Made by a program: the position numbers and the translations under genes. Below are positions 35,561 through 48,121 of a stretch of 64,000 bases of DNA, one piece after another (within the stretch, counting starts at the first letter, position 1; every line of letters begins with the position of its first letter). The notes beneath the pieces are model-generated. The model saw only the letters and a program-made list of their open reading frames with translations, searched no databases and was not told where the DNA came from. The stretch comes from Capitulum mitella (taxonomy: Eukaryota; Arthropoda; Thecostraca; Pollicipedomorpha; Pollicipedidae): assembly GCA_030062745.1 (NCBI GenBank), contig CP099840.1:9126932-9190931 (forward strand). Reading direction: 5' to 3'.

Positions 35561-35899
35561 GCAGGGGCGGGTCCAGTGGCTCCGTTTGAGAAGGGGGCCA
35601 AATCAGAGTTTCCTGGGTCTGGATGATCAGCAGATCAGCAGAGTCGTTGACGGGGGGTGGAAGACGCTGGCTGTGGGTTCGGAGTGCACGTCATCGCGGC
35701 TGGATATTGATGTTAGGTCATCGACCGGGACGGGAGGTGGAAAACGCTGGCAATAAGTTGGACTCGGAGTTCCAGTAACTTCAAACTCTGCTTGAGCAGA
35801 AATACCCATGTCTGGCAAATGGCAAACGGCCATTTGCCCCCCCCCCCAATCGCGGTTGGGGGCACGGCCGAGATGCCCCCTTTGGATCCGCCGGTGCCT
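35561..35899. mobile_element. hAT-like MITE 2, inserted in the transposase pseudogene
   Basis: A 339-bp insert with inverted ends GCAGGGGCGGGTCCAGTGGC and (reverse complement) AGGCACCGGCGGATCCAAAG. It is flanked by TTCTGGCT (35553-35560) and ATCTGGCT (35900-35907), an 8-bp near-duplication. Removing it joins the conserved transposase C-terminal segment to the upstream part. Confidence 0.75.
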
Positions 35900-36519
35900 A
35901 TCTGGCTTCCAGCTAACTGGAATCTGGCCGGTTGTCAGCGACGTGTTCACAGACGACGATTTTCTAGCCTCCAGCGTTTCCAGCAGAGATGACCCGACGA
36001 CGAAGAGCAGTCGCATGGCTGCCGGGGCTGAGCAGGTCGGCAGTCAGCAGGATGGAGCTCGGCCTGAGACGCTGGAGAGCCCGCTGTAAGGCGGGTACGA
36101 ACAAAACGCTCCTGATGAAGAAGTGACCAACGACACCTGTCCAGTTGACCGTCGAAAGTGACTTCAGCTCCCGCTGAATCGAGAGCGACTCCATGACCCG
36201 AACCGTCGAGAATGGCCGCAACTCCCGGCTGGCCATCGAGAGTGGCTCCGGCAGACGGAGCCGCAGCCGCTGCCACGGAGGATCCTGATCCTGATGATGG
36301 CGGTCCTGATCCCCAAGCTTCCAGGCTCGTTTCATCTGAGCATTACTTTCGCGGCTACCCCGAGGTGGATTTTAAACAAAGCGAAAGAGTGAGTTACAAA
36401 GCATCTTCTTGCAACGCACATACCACATACAAGAAGTACACATGGATTCATCTATTTGGTCAAATTATTGTTTTCCCACGTAACCAACTCACCATTTGCT
36501 CCTTTCCTCCACTGTCGTA

Positions 36520-36784
36520 TATGCATCCATGTCGCACTTGGGTTTATTGTGATACCATGTTTTCCGAAAAAGTTACGGAGCGCTAAACTTTTTCGGATAT
36601 AGTTCCACTTGACCTGACTTAGGTCAGACACGCGACTTGACCTGAAGTAAAAGCTTTGGATGAACCTGAGGTAAAAGTGATCAAGCAAAAGGTACACAAA
36701 ACTTCGTGGTTCTACGTTCTTTAATTCTAATAGTCCTGGAAAAACCTTCAGGAAGCGGGCAACCCCCGGTCGGGGGCGGGTTAA
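36520..36784 (+). mobile_element. TTAA-flanked element, family B, 5'-truncated copy
   Basis: Aligns with the right end of the complete copy at 59685-60915. Shared words are GCGCTAAACTTTTT, GACCTGACTTAGGTCAG, GGTACACAAAACTTCGTG and a terminal GGGGGCGGGTTAA. The left end is missing or too diverged to see. Confidence 0.7.
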
Positions 36785-38281
36785 AATATGCAGTTTTCAT
36801 GATTCCATTTCTAAACCATCGTATATGCTCCTGGAATACGACTGGAGGCTTGCCTCCTCCCCCTCCAGCAAACTCCTTAGACGAGATCCTGGTCCATTCC
36901 GTGGAAACTCGTGGAGTCTTGTGTGTGCAGTGGGAATGCGTTTACCCTAAGTTTGCTCCGCCATTTAAGGAAAATCCAGGATGCGCCAGTAGATGACGAT
37001 TAAATTTGGGCACAAGAAACCGTTTTGGCATAGTGCCAGATTCTCATCGCTCTAAGCGTAGGCACAGCCTGGATTTTCTTGAGGGGAGCTCAGTGGGAAC
37101 TAAAATCATACGAAAACCACCTGGTGTCAAGACCATGTGCAGTGGGTTTCATTAAAAAATACGGGACAGAGGGGGGGGGGCGGGCCCGGGCCCCCGGTCC
37201 CCTTCCCCTTCTGGCTGCTCCGGTGGCTCGAGGCCATCAATTTAGGAACATTTTCAAAGTTAGTTAGCAAGACCTACCACTTTAAGGGTACTCCTTGCCA
37301 TGGAAAGCCATCTTTGCCTCTTGTTAAAATGATCCAACGATGGCGTAGTAGTTGCCATACCTGCCATATGGGGTGCTTTGTCCATCAAGGCCAATTTCTT
37401 GACAGACCTTGTGGTCCATGCACCCGTCAGGACTTCATGCCCATAACACCAAAATATCAAGACACAAATTTCTTCACCGCAAGACAAGACTTCACTGGCA
37501 CTCCTGTTCCAGCCGCCACATGCACAAAATCCCGTGCCAGTTTCATGACAGAATTCGTGATCTATTCACCTGTCAGGCCTCAATCCCCACGGCACCAAAA
37601 TAACAGTGCATAAATTTATTTGCCTAAAAACGAAAATCATCGTTCCTGTATTGCTGCTCCAGTCGCCACGCGCGCAAAAACAGGCGCCCAAGACGTCCAC
37701 TCAGAACTGCCGCTCACACCACATATGGAAGATGGCGGGCTGTTGAGAAACGTCTTTTTTTATGCGCGCACATTTCTCGAATGATTTCAACTTCTTCTCC
37801 GCTAAACAGCTTTTTTGAAAGAGAAGAAAGCCCCATCTGTGTAAGATGAGCTGACAATGGTGAGACACGAGAAGACTCGTTGAAAGGCACGCTCGAGTAA
37901 ACCTGTTTTTTTGTGCCGTTTGGAGATAACGCATTCATGTGAACGAGTTTGGCAGGAAAGAGCCGAGCCTGAAGGCGTTCAGCTGATACACATAATTCTG
38001 CATTAGGTTCGGTTTAGCCATTCACGCTCTTTGGACTTTAAAATGTAAGTCTTTGTGCGTAAAGGTGGTTCTAGCGGACCGTTTTTGCTCAATCAACTCG
38101 AATTAGCGACGTTGCATGACCACAAAAATGTGCATATTTAGTTCAGAAGACCCAAATGGGAGTAAACTTTTTCTGAGTGTAGGCTGCTTAACTAACGCGT
38201 CTGGCGACGCCGTACGCGTGTTTTTTTTCGTGTCCCAATGCTTCTTCATCTGTTCTAGTTCCTGACGGTTCCACAACATAA
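36785..38281. other. No gene recognised
   Basis: Only short chance frames. A G/C homopolymer-rich stretch is at about 37171-37203. A block at 37.25-37.7 kb has two similar stretches (CCTGTCAGG..., CACCCGTCAGGACTTCATGCC), suggesting minor internal duplication. Confidence 0.35.
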
Positions 38282-40668
38282 AGTCGGAAGACAAAAAAGG
38301 AAAAGACAGAACGTCAAATGTGAGGAAGCCAAACGGCAAAAAGTTAAAAGTGATGAAAGTCAAATGCAAAGAATCAAAATGTAAAAAGTTAAAATGGCAA
38401 AAGCCACATGGCGAAAAAGACAAAAGAATAAAGGCTAAATGCAAAAAGTCAAATAGGCAACAAGTCGGTTGGTTGGTTGGTTATTGGGGTAGGGGCCGGC
38501 AACAAGTCAAGAGGGATAAAAGTAAATAGAAAAAAAAAAGAATAAAAAGTCAAAAGGGATAAAAGTCAAATAGATAACAGTCAAATGCAAAAAAACAAAT
38601 AAGCAAAAAGTCAAAAGGCATAGAAGTCAAATGGATAAACGTCAAAATGGCAGTAAATCAAAAGGACCAAAAGACAAAGGGGCAAAGGTCAAGAAGATAA
38701 AAGTCAAATGAAAAAAGTCAAAAAAGATAAAAGTCGAAAAGCAATAATTAAGAAGAGCAAAAAGCTAACGGAACAGAAGTCAAGAAGATAAAAGTCAGAT
38801 GTAAAAGGTTAAAAGATCGAAGAGACAATATCGATAAAAGGAGGATGGACAAAAAGTTCAGTTTCCACTGTGAGATATGTAAGATTTAAAGGCACTCAGA
38901 TCCAAACGGGCAACCCTGGTGCTGGGTTTGGCATCATAGCCGGGCATCTGACATCATTGTCAAAATTTCGCCCGACAAAAAGGTCGCCAAAGCGGTATAG
39001 GATAACTGGGCTATCCCAGGTCGTTGCAGAAATCTGCTATGAAATTGCTCTTATTCATATGTGGATGTTAGAAAAAGGCTGTTTCCTGCACCAAAAATCA
39101 GTGAGCTAGAGCGAGCAGTCTTACACTAATTAGGCGACCAGGATACCAGATTTTTATCCCTCTGTGGTCCATGTAACTAAGCAACGTGCCAAGTGACGTT
39201 TGAAAACGCATTTCATGCTAGTTTACAAAGCCACCATATTCAGTGTAAAGAGTGAGGTGAGATGGGGAAATTAGCAGTCTTGGACACCTGGAACGTCAAG
39301 AGTAAATATACGTATTTTAAGAGTGTCATGCTCTGAAAGATAATTCCTTCTAGTAAGAAATGGAAAGAAGTGTAAAAAATTTATTTAATACTAGAAAACT
39401 TTTTTCAAGGCATCGCGGCAGTCTCGACCTACTTCATCCCAGGATAAGTTGGTTCCTTGCATGGGGTATATTGATCATTCATGTGTCACATCTTGTTTCA
39501 AAACAGTCTTAATGAAACTCTTGTTACATTGATCTATGTCCTTTGTTGGATGGTGTGGTAATCGTCACGAAAGCGACTTGAATTGACCAACCTATGTATT
39601 ATTAAAATTAAATTTAAAAAATACAAGTACAAGTAATTGTAATTTGTTATATATGAATAAATAAGTAAAATGATATATATATATATTCATATAGGTATAT
39701 AAATATTATTAAAATAAAAAATTATTCATTTCTCAATGAAAAGAACCAAATCTACCGCACCATGTGACAGAAGGACATGCCAAATTGAAAAGCAAAAATG
39801 AGAAGTCCACCTATGATATCCGGTTGAAAAACTCTGCTAAAAAACTGTTACTGATTCGTCGCTTGGTAACAAAGTGGAACTAACATCTGGTCAGGTGATT
39901 TGTTCATCGCATCTTACCTCACGACACAGCGGCTCAGCTTATTCCACTTATGACTCCAAATGAATTGATATGGCTGTTGATGCCATGGCCGGCGAGCGCC
40001 AAATCCATTTGTACAAGTTGAAGATAAAAGACGTGTCTACATCATAGCACTACCAATTCAGACATATTCCATTGGGTTAGTATATCAGAAAACGTTTCCT
40101 TTGTCTCCAAACAAATGGTTCACACCAGAGAACTCTCTTTTTCGTTTGCGTCATTTACCATGCTGCTCGAAACATGAGTTCTGGAGCATCGCACTGCAAA
40201 AAAATGCCAGATCTTGTTATCACCAAGAGGTTCGGAGCTGTTAACGGGCACATTTCAGAGCAGTGCGCAATATGACTTCCCACCCCCTACTTCAAAGTCT
40301 GAATATAACCTTTCATCTTTTGTCAGTTTTGACTATTTGACTTTTTGACCTTTTACATTTGATTTTTACCATCCGCACTTCTGTGCCCTCAGCTTTGACT
40401 TTTTGCGCTTTTTGACTTTTGCATTTGGCTTTAATCATTTTGACCTGAATTTTTGTTACATTGATCTGTGTTGTCTTTGTCTTTGACATGTTGCCCTTTT
40501 ACGTTTTATCCATTTTACTTTTATCCCTTTGAACTTTCTGCCTACTTAACTTTCCCATTTGACTTTTATCTCCTTCTCACATTTTGCCATGTGACTTTCC
40601 CACATTTGGCTTTTTGTTCCTCGACTTCTTGGCTTTCGACTTTTTGTCCGGTTACGCTCCTTGACGGG
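38282..40668. mobile_element. Foldback-like structure with internally repetitive inverted arms
   Basis: The left arm (38282-38850) consists of loosely repeated AAAAGTCAAA-type words. The right arm (about 40310-40668) consists of the reverse complement, TTTGACTTTT-type words. They flank a 1.46-kb AT-rich centre without coding capacity. Long inverted ends made of short tandem repeats are the hallmark of foldback transposons. No target-site duplication could be defined. Confidence 0.6.
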
Positions 40669-40723
40669 TATCCCAATTCTCCTGATTGTGGCCCAAGTCT
40701 CCAGCCTCGCATGTTTTTTTCTG

Positions 40724-40728
<5 letters not shown>

Positions 40729-40797
<69 letters not shown>
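40729..40797. repeat. Compound (TA)n(TG)n microsatellite
   Basis: About 19 TA followed by about 16 TG dinucleotides, just outside the right arm of the foldback-like structure. Confidence 0.95.
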
Positions 40798-40799
<2 letters not shown>

Positions 40800-41764
40800 A
40801 GTTAACTACGTCAAAAATTTACTTTTCGTGCAGAAGACACTTTATGCAGTATCACTAGCCGTACTTCAGTTACCGTTAATACAAAGATACGAAAACTGCC
40901 AAAGTTTCACCATATTACTTCCCATGATCTTCCGTCCCACTTTATTATGTTCCAATTTACCCCACATTTTCCTACTTACAGTCTCTGGTATGCCTATGAC
41001 CTGCCTTTGACATCACCTTATCTGAAGTGACGTGGCCAATTATTTTTTGTGATAAGGTGTAGTGTATTGTTAAGGTAGGAGAGCTCAAATCTGGCACCGC
41101 GGGCGTTTGTCGTTCGAAATTTATGCCAGAAAAATCTGAAGGGGAGAAAGAAAATGCTTCCAGTAATTCTCCCCTTTTCAGCCAAGTAAAATATACGAAA
41201 GACAAAAAGAACAGCTAGGGCAGGGAGGAGCATGATGAGACACGTTTTGCGCCTGGGAAAAACTGAACTGAAACCAAGTTAGTCTTCTGATAGTGGCATT
41301 CGATTTCTGTTTACTTTTATGCCGTGAGCTGAAAAAAAGTCTGAGATTTCTTTTGTTATAAAGGGCTTATAGGCGCATCGGCATACTGAAATGTGTTTTA
41401 ATTCCATGCCATTTTCATTGGAGCATCTTCATCGTCACCAACGTCATGAACGCCATCGATGTCAGCAAATCATTCATGAATAGTCGCATTACGTAAATGA
41501 TTTGTTTGTTTTACTTTTTTCTACCCCAGTCTCGACCTGCAATTATTCGCAACGCGGAATAGCATAGCGAATGAGTTAATCAATGCCGTCACGTAGATTA
41601 GTAAAGCCTAATGGATCTGCGACTGATCGCCAGTGATAAGATATCCTAGACTGCACAAAACACGGCTTTGCGTTAAGGTCATCCTCCTAAAAACATGTCT
41701 CAGGCAAGGCCTCAGTTAGCAACTCAGGCGATGTCCTGAATGCATCGTGCTGCTAAGTAGTACG

Positions 41765-41798
41765 TATAAAAGCAAGCTCGTTCCGTGTTCCGGCGTCA
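41765..41798 (+). promoter_or_regulatory. Core promoter of cuticle protein gene 1 (TATA + initiator)
   Basis: TATAAAAG at 41765-41772 and a TCATTC initiator-like word with its A at 41798, 33 bp downstream. The start codon follows 23 bp later. The other cuticle gene has the same arrangement, which supports both. Confidence 0.75.
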
Positions 41799-41820
41799 TT
41801 CTTTGGATCGACTACTGACC

Positions 41821-41829
41821 ATGAAGGCG
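41821..41829 (+). CDS. Cuticle protein gene 1, exon 1 (Met-Lys-Ala)
   Basis: ATGAAGGCG followed by the donor GTAAGT. Only three codons, the start of the signal peptide. A tiny first coding exon that interrupts the signal peptide is common in arthropod cuticle genes, and gene 2 has exactly the same layout (MKT). Confidence 0.85.
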
Positions 41830-42462
41830 GTAAGTCATTTGAGAATCCGAGTTCCGTGCCTTTGGCCGACATCTGTATTTGCGGTTTGAAGCGTTCGATG
41901 CTGCCATTATTACGAGCGAGGCGGAAGGTCGAGTGAGTCTTGCCTCAGCTAACGGAACAAAATCAAACTGAACGGCCGGCTCGGCTCAGCCCGGGATGGC
42001 CGGCCCGACCACGCCGTTTTCTGGAGGCTAATAACTTCGCAGCCCCTGGGCACCGAATCGCAAGATTTTCATTAAAAGATAGCTTAATTCTTAAAATGTT
42101 ATGTGTTTGGATTTGCAATGCGTTAGCTTGCGAGCACTTTCTTCCTTTTTTTATCGTGGTAATGATTTATCGTGGGAGTGATGTTTTCGCCCACCTGTTT
42201 TTCCGTGATTCAAGCAGACTGATTTTTTTTTACAGTTTCGTCCATTCATACCTGTTTTTTTCTGGGGTGTTTTTCAACCCCTTCGTTCGAATAGAGAACG
42301 AAGAAGGCCTTCCTAGTTATGCGCCCAACAAGCGTCTTACTGGTCTTATTGTTCAGTTCCAATTTATGCAGTCTGTTTCCGTCTAAGTTATCACTCGAAA
42401 ACAAGCCTTTCGCCGAAAATGACAACATGTATTGTGTTTCATGTTATAAAAACGCATTTCAG

Positions 42463-42563
42463 ATCATTCTTCTGTGTTTGTTCATTGCGGCTACAGCCGA
42501 TACGGGAGCCAAGATTGTTAACTTCCAGTACGGCATTCAAGAAGATGGCTCCTTCGATGCCAA
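42463..42563 (+). CDS. Cuticle protein gene 1, exon 2 (signal peptide and N-terminal linker)
   Basis: The acceptor ATTTCAG ends at 42462 and the donor is CAA|GTAAGG. It encodes IILLCLFIAATADTGA (hydrophobic core and cleavage region of the signal peptide) and then KIVNFQYGIQEDGSFDA plus a split Lys codon. The length, 101 nt, equals exon 2 of gene 2. Without splicing, the frame stops at TAA overlapping the donor. Confidence 0.88.
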
Positions 42564-42834
42564 GTAAGGACATCGTTCTTGATGTGATCCTCTGCTTCAG
42601 AGAAAACAATACCTGGATATTTTACGTACCTGTTAATGGCATGAAAGTACGTAGCAAAAATGGCAGGTTTCTTTATTACAACCAGAGTTTTTTTAAACTT
42701 GCCATTCGAAGTCGAACACAGTTTAAACCAACTGGATAGCTGAAATCAAATGTTTATTCTGAACTTAAATGCATGTGGGTGTGTGCAAATGTGTATAAAT
42801 CTGTGCAAATGCGTGGTAAAAGTCCTTACCTCCC

Positions 42835-44040
42835 TTAATCCGGCACCTCCTCGCATGTTCTACCGCGACTGCCTGGGGGTGTCAAAAAAGGTACCCCTGC
42901 TATCTCAGGATCCGATCGTCTGATCTTAACCGGTCTACCATCAATCGATAGCCCAGAGTCTTGCAATTCAGAAAATACCATGCAAGCCATGGTCACGTGA
43001 CTGATGACGTCACAGGTCACGTAAAACGCATAACACGACGTCTGAAGAGCTGACATCGGTTCGTACATCATATCATCGGCAATATTAATCTTAGAGCCTT
43101 CATTTGGGTATCAAACGCAAGGTCACGATCTTTGTCGTGTAACGGTCAACCTAGGCCACGTGAAATATTGGTCCCACTTAACACGCAAAAGACCGATACT
43201 TACTCGCAGCCATTTTGGCCCACGCCTTAAAAACGACGGAAGTGAAACCTTCTGATGATCAGTTTCGCATTACCTGCATTTCGCCTGGTCAATTTCATAC
43301 TAGGTCAGGTGAGATATGGCTGCATTACTCTTCCTGACAAAGAGCAGCAATTACTCGCTGGGATTCTTAACTGAGCCAAGAACAGAACTGAAATGATACC
43401 TCATGATCATTAAATATGTGCTGTCTGCTCCGTGTCGGGTCAAGGTCAGACCAGCTCAGAACAGATAAGCATTTTCTTTTTTTCTCACCAAGAACAATAA
43501 TTGCTCTCTGTTGCTACTAAACGATATTCCACTGATGACGTGGCATGACGTGATCTCGCGTTGCATTTTGTGAACCTTGTTAAGAGGCGCATATAGATTT
43601 GCTTGTGTGGCTTGAACGATGGGGAAGCTCAGCGGCAACCACTTTATCACCCACAATGCAAATCAGTTCAGTTGTCATGATTCATGTGACTTAGCATGAC
43701 CTCTAATGTGGACGTGTCACGGTTGCATATCCTTTTGGGGACCGTGTCCTATGTAATAATATAATAATTCATGCATTTCATTCACGAATACTATCAAGAA
43801 AACGGAGTATGCTTCCGCCACCACTCGAAGAGGCGAAAACATGCGTGCAAGGGCTCACTTATGACGTCATATCTCCATGACCTGACTTATCATGGAAATG
43901 GTTTTGATGTCGAAATATGTAAAATTGAATGATGAACAAGCACTGAAAAATTGTTTGCAATGACTGTGACGGTTCAGAAGTTTTTCACGAAAAACCGAGG
44001 GGATGTCCTATTTGACGCCCTCCAGGCGGTGCCGGGTTGA
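42835..44040 (-). mobile_element. TTAA-flanked element, family A copy 3 (intron 2 of cuticle gene 1)
   Basis: Starts TTAATCCGGCACC and ends GGCGGTGCCGGGTTGA. TGACGTCA is at 43005-43012 and 43862-43869, about 170 bp from each end. It shares its entire layout with copies 2, 4 and 5, and has no long frame. Confidence 0.82.
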
Positions 44041-44047
44041 GCCTACT

Positions 44048-45313
44048 TTAACCCGGCATCGTCTGGAGTGTTTTTGTACCCGCGGCCGCCTAGGGGTCCT
44101 AAAAAGGGCACCCACTGTGATCTCAGGATCTAACCTTCGGATCCGAATCGTTCCACCACCAATCCATAGCCCTGAGTCTTGCGATTCAGAAAATACTGTC
44201 AGCCCTGGTTACGTGCTGATGACGTCACAGGCTACGTAAAACGCATGACACGGCGTCGGAAAAACTAACATAGGTTTGTACATCATATCATCGGCAGACT
44301 GTTCTTAGAGCCTTCAGGTGGGTATCAAACGAAAGATCACAATCTTCTGCATCAGAAGTATGCCAAAATGCCAAAAAATGCCAGGTCAAGGTCAAACTAG
44401 GTCAGGTGAAATATTGCTCTTACTTTACATGCCAGAGATGGATACTTACTCATCTATTTTGATCCACGTGACAAAACGGACGGAAATAAAACCTTCTGAC
44501 GACCAGCTTTGTATTACCTGCTTTTCATCCAGCCAAGGTCAGTCTAAGTCAGTTCATATTACATTACATTTCCTGAGAAAGATCAATAATTTCTCCCTGA
44601 GATTCTTACTGCATCAAGTACAGAACTTGAATGACATCTCAAAATAATTAAATCTACGTTGTCTGCTGTTTATCGGGTCAAGGCCAATCCAGGGCAAGAC
44701 AGTTAGTCATGTTTGTTTTTCTGACTAGGAACAATAATGGCTCTCTGCTGCAGTTGAACGATCTTCCACGGCAATGTTATTTTCATTTCGCTTTGACATC
44801 TGCCAATGACAAGATCTGATATCACCTCACGTTTGCAGTTGGTGAACCTTGCTAAGAAACGCATATAGTTTGCTCGTCTGGCTTGAACGATGGGAAAGAT
44901 CAGTGGCAACCACTTTCATCACCCATAATGCAAATCAGTACAATTGTCATCATATATATGACCAAGCATGACCTCTAATGTTGACGTGTCACGGTTATAT
45001 ATCCTTCCGGGGACCGTACCCTATGTAAATCCGAAAAAAAATCATACATTATTTTCGCGGATATTATTATGAAAAAAGAAGCATGTTCGCGCCCCCATCG
45101 GAAGAGGCGAAAACATCCATACAAGGGGGCATTTATGACGTCATACCTCCGTGACTTGGCGTAGTATAGGAATGGTTTTGGAATCAAAACCTGTAAAAGT
45201 GATTGATAAACAGGTGCTACGAATTAAACTGGGCTTACTCTAACATTCAGAAGTTATTCACGAAAAACAGAGGGGTTGCCCTATTTGGCACTCCCCAGGC
45301 GGTGCTGGGTTAA
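44048..45313 (-). mobile_element. TTAA-flanked element, family A copy 4 (intron 2 of cuticle gene 1)
   Basis: Starts TTAACCCGGCATCGTCTGG and ends GGCGGTGCTGGGTTAA, with intact TTAA at both ends. TGACGTCA is at 44220-44227 and 45136-45143. It begins 7 bp after copy 3 in the same orientation. Confidence 0.85.
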
Positions 45314-46828
45314 TGCGTTCGACTGCGCAAGAAATTCACGCGTGGACCTATTTTTCCTCATTTTTCAGCCTTTTAATATATTGGACTGATTTTAGTCATT
45401 CATGCTCTTAAATGATTGCTCGCAAGATGCCTCGTGATCTGAAGTAGATTTCTATCCCAATCAAATCCTATAGGTCAGGATCAAGCTAAAGGGGGAAAAA
45501 GGACTGAAACTCAAATTCTTCCTTTTGATAAGTTTTAGGTGAACTTCGAGTCATGCGTGAAAATGGTTTTTGAATAATTGGCGGGCGTAGTGTCTCAAAC
45601 GTAGGAGAAAGCCGTCAAAAGATTTTGCGATTCTTTTGCTGCTTGTTTTACTGTTCTGGAATTTGTCGCCCTGTACCTTCCATTACACCTGGCAAATGGC
45701 CAGCCTGAGTGAATTTGAGTCTATCCGATGACCGTGGCCAGATGGTCGCGTCAGTGACCTGCACTATGCAAATACATTTGATTATCGAACATGTGCACAT
45801 TCACCTTCCTGTCGTCCCTCGTATTGTTTCCAAGGTCTGCACCCGACATTTCGCTCAGTAACACATGACATGTGAGTTCTTTGTTTGAATGCTCCATAAT
45901 GGGTGTTGCGGATGCCAACGATAACATATTGCCATCTTGTGTGGCGTCACAGTCTCTATTTCGTGCTGTAGCATGCAAAGAAACATAATTCGTTCATTCA
46001 AGGAAATGCATGAACACCTTAAAGAAAAATTAGTAGTAGATACTGATATCAAGATGCAATATAACAGTAAATGAAGCCATGTAAATGAGATCAGTGAATA
46101 ATTTTTCTTCCTGTTTTCATATGTCAAAAGACTGAATCTTTCCAATTATACTGTCCTGGCTCCGTCCATGGCTTTCTTTGGTTTGCCGCGTGCAACGGAT
46201 GTTCATGGAATCGATCTAATTGCTAGTTTATCGAAGCTGGGAAGCTAGGAAGGCTTCGTTTATCGACCCATTTACGGTTGTCAGCGACAAACCAGTCATA
46301 ACGTAGCAGTGCAACAGTGCAATATCCCTTTGCTGTTTCCTGCGTTCAGTCTTGGCAATGTTTGAACATGTTTGCAGACTACGCTATGACAACTGAACTG
46401 CTGCAGTCATAACCTAATATGGGAACGTGTTTAGATATTGTAAAGACTGAATGCAGGCCATGGTTATCGAAAAATCATAAATGCTTCCCATTCCACGTTC
46501 CAGAGCTTCATTAAAACTACCACTTCATTTATATTTCTTGGAAAGGGCAACTTTCGCCCTCGTGCTGTCATCGGAGTGAACAACTGCATCCGCCTGGGGC
46601 AACGTTTCACAGCAGAAACTCGCTGTATTTGATGGCGGCTTCAGACGGTGCGCGACTTGGGTGTGATTACCGTCGGCCTGCTTTATTTGGAATGTTTTAT
46701 TGGGAGAACTTAATTTGTAATATAAATCGACAGTTTGATTATTTCCCCGAGAACAATAAGATGGGGATCAGGGCAAATTGGTCTCGGAGTTGATAAGAGA
46801 GTTGATCGCATTAATAAAGGTGAGACTC
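45314..46828. other. Intronic DNA without recognisable features
   Basis: Lies between family A copies 4 and 5 inside intron 2 of cuticle gene 1. Only short frames. Confidence 0.4.
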
Positions 46829-48121
46829 TTAACCCGGCATCGTCTGGCGTGGTTTGCACCAGCGACCGCCTGGCGGGTATCAAAAAGGGCACCCCCTGTC
46901 ATCTCAGGATCTAACCATCGGATCTGAACCGGTCTACCACATATCGATAGGCCTGAGTCTTGTGATTCGTAAAATGCCACGTTAGCCATACTCACGTGAC
47001 GTATGACGTCACAGGTCACGCAAAACGCATAATACGAGGTCGGAAAAACGAACACCGGCTCGTATATCGTTTTATCGGCAATACTGGTCTTAGAGGCTCC
47101 AACTGGGTATTGAACGAAAGGTCACGATCTTCAACATTAGAGGCATGCCAAAATGTTAGAAAATGTCGGGTCTAGGTCAGCCTAAGCCAAGCGAAATACT
47201 GGCCTTATTTTACGTGCCAAAGATCGATACTTACTGGCACCCGTATTGATCCACGTGACATAAAGGACTGAAACGAATCTTTCTGATGATCTGTTTTGCA
47301 TTACCTGCTTTTCATCTGGCCAATGTCAGGCTAGATCAGGTGAGATAAGATTGCATTACTCTTCTTGCCAAAGAGCAATAATTATTCACTGGGATTCATA
47401 ACTGCGTCAAGTATGGAACGGAAATGGCATTTGTTGATAATTAAATCACCTCTGTCTGTTTTTTATCGGGTTAAAGTCAAACCAGGCCAGAACAGATAGT
47501 CATTTTTCTTTCTCTAACTAGGAACACTAAATTTCTCTCTGTTGCTCTGAACGATGTTCCATAGGCAATGTTACATTTAATTTCGAATTCACATCTACGT
47601 AGGACGTGACCTGACATGAACTCACGTTGCGTTCGGTGAGCCTTGCTAAGAGCGCGTATAGATTTGCTTGTCTGGCTTGAACGATGGGGAAAGTCAACGG
47701 CAACCTGTTCTATCATCTGCAATACAGCAGTCCAACTGTCACCATATATGCGACTTAGCATGACTTCTGACGTTCACGTGTCGCGGTTGTCTGTCCTTTT
47801 GTGGACCGTGTCCTATTTAAACCCAAATAATAATGTATGCATATAATAATAATGCATGCATTATATTCCCGAATATTATCAAAAAATAAGCGAAGCAAGT
47901 TCGCACCACCGCCCGAAGAGGCAAAAACATACATGCAAGGGTCCACTTATGGCGTCAGATCTCCATGACTTGACCTAGCCTAAAAATAGTTTTGATGTCA
48001 AAATATGTAAATTGGATTGGATAATAAGTACTGAAAATTTGACTGGGCTGGTTCTAACGATTCAGACGGTATTCACGAAAACCGATGGAGGTGCCGTATG
48101 TGACACCCCTAGGCGATAACA
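46829..48121 (-). mobile_element. TTAA-flanked element, family A copy 5 (intron 2 of cuticle gene 1)
   Basis: Starts TTAACCCGGCATCGTCTGG. The right end is eroded (ACACCCCTAGGCGATAAC) and its limit is approximate. TGACGTCA is at 47004-47011; the partner near the right end is mutated (TGGCGTCA, about 47949). Confidence 0.78.

Larger units (their letters stand above)
34160..36089 (+). pseudogene. Pogo/Tigger-like DDE transposase pseudogene with two nested MITEs
   Basis: The segment order matches pogo-superfamily transposases. An N-terminal HTH begins MPKHCQREEKGYGE with LTIRQAGKANNISRSRL (34160-34306). A CENP-B-type second HTH follows with CSQTPYGLSTKQA and SLSLRIPEGASLARAAAF (34577-34930). The DDE domain has NLDEAGFTTVQK, SGWMTLENF, VALDNHGSH and RLIDPV (34960-35490). 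The C-terminal part has SGFQLTGIWPVVSDVFTDDD (35900-36089). Damage includes an in-frame stop near 34665, frameshifts near 34950 and 35487, and two MITE insertions at 34307 and 35561. The third acidic position (RLIDPV, family norm LQPLDV) is altered in context. Not functional. Confidence 0.85.
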
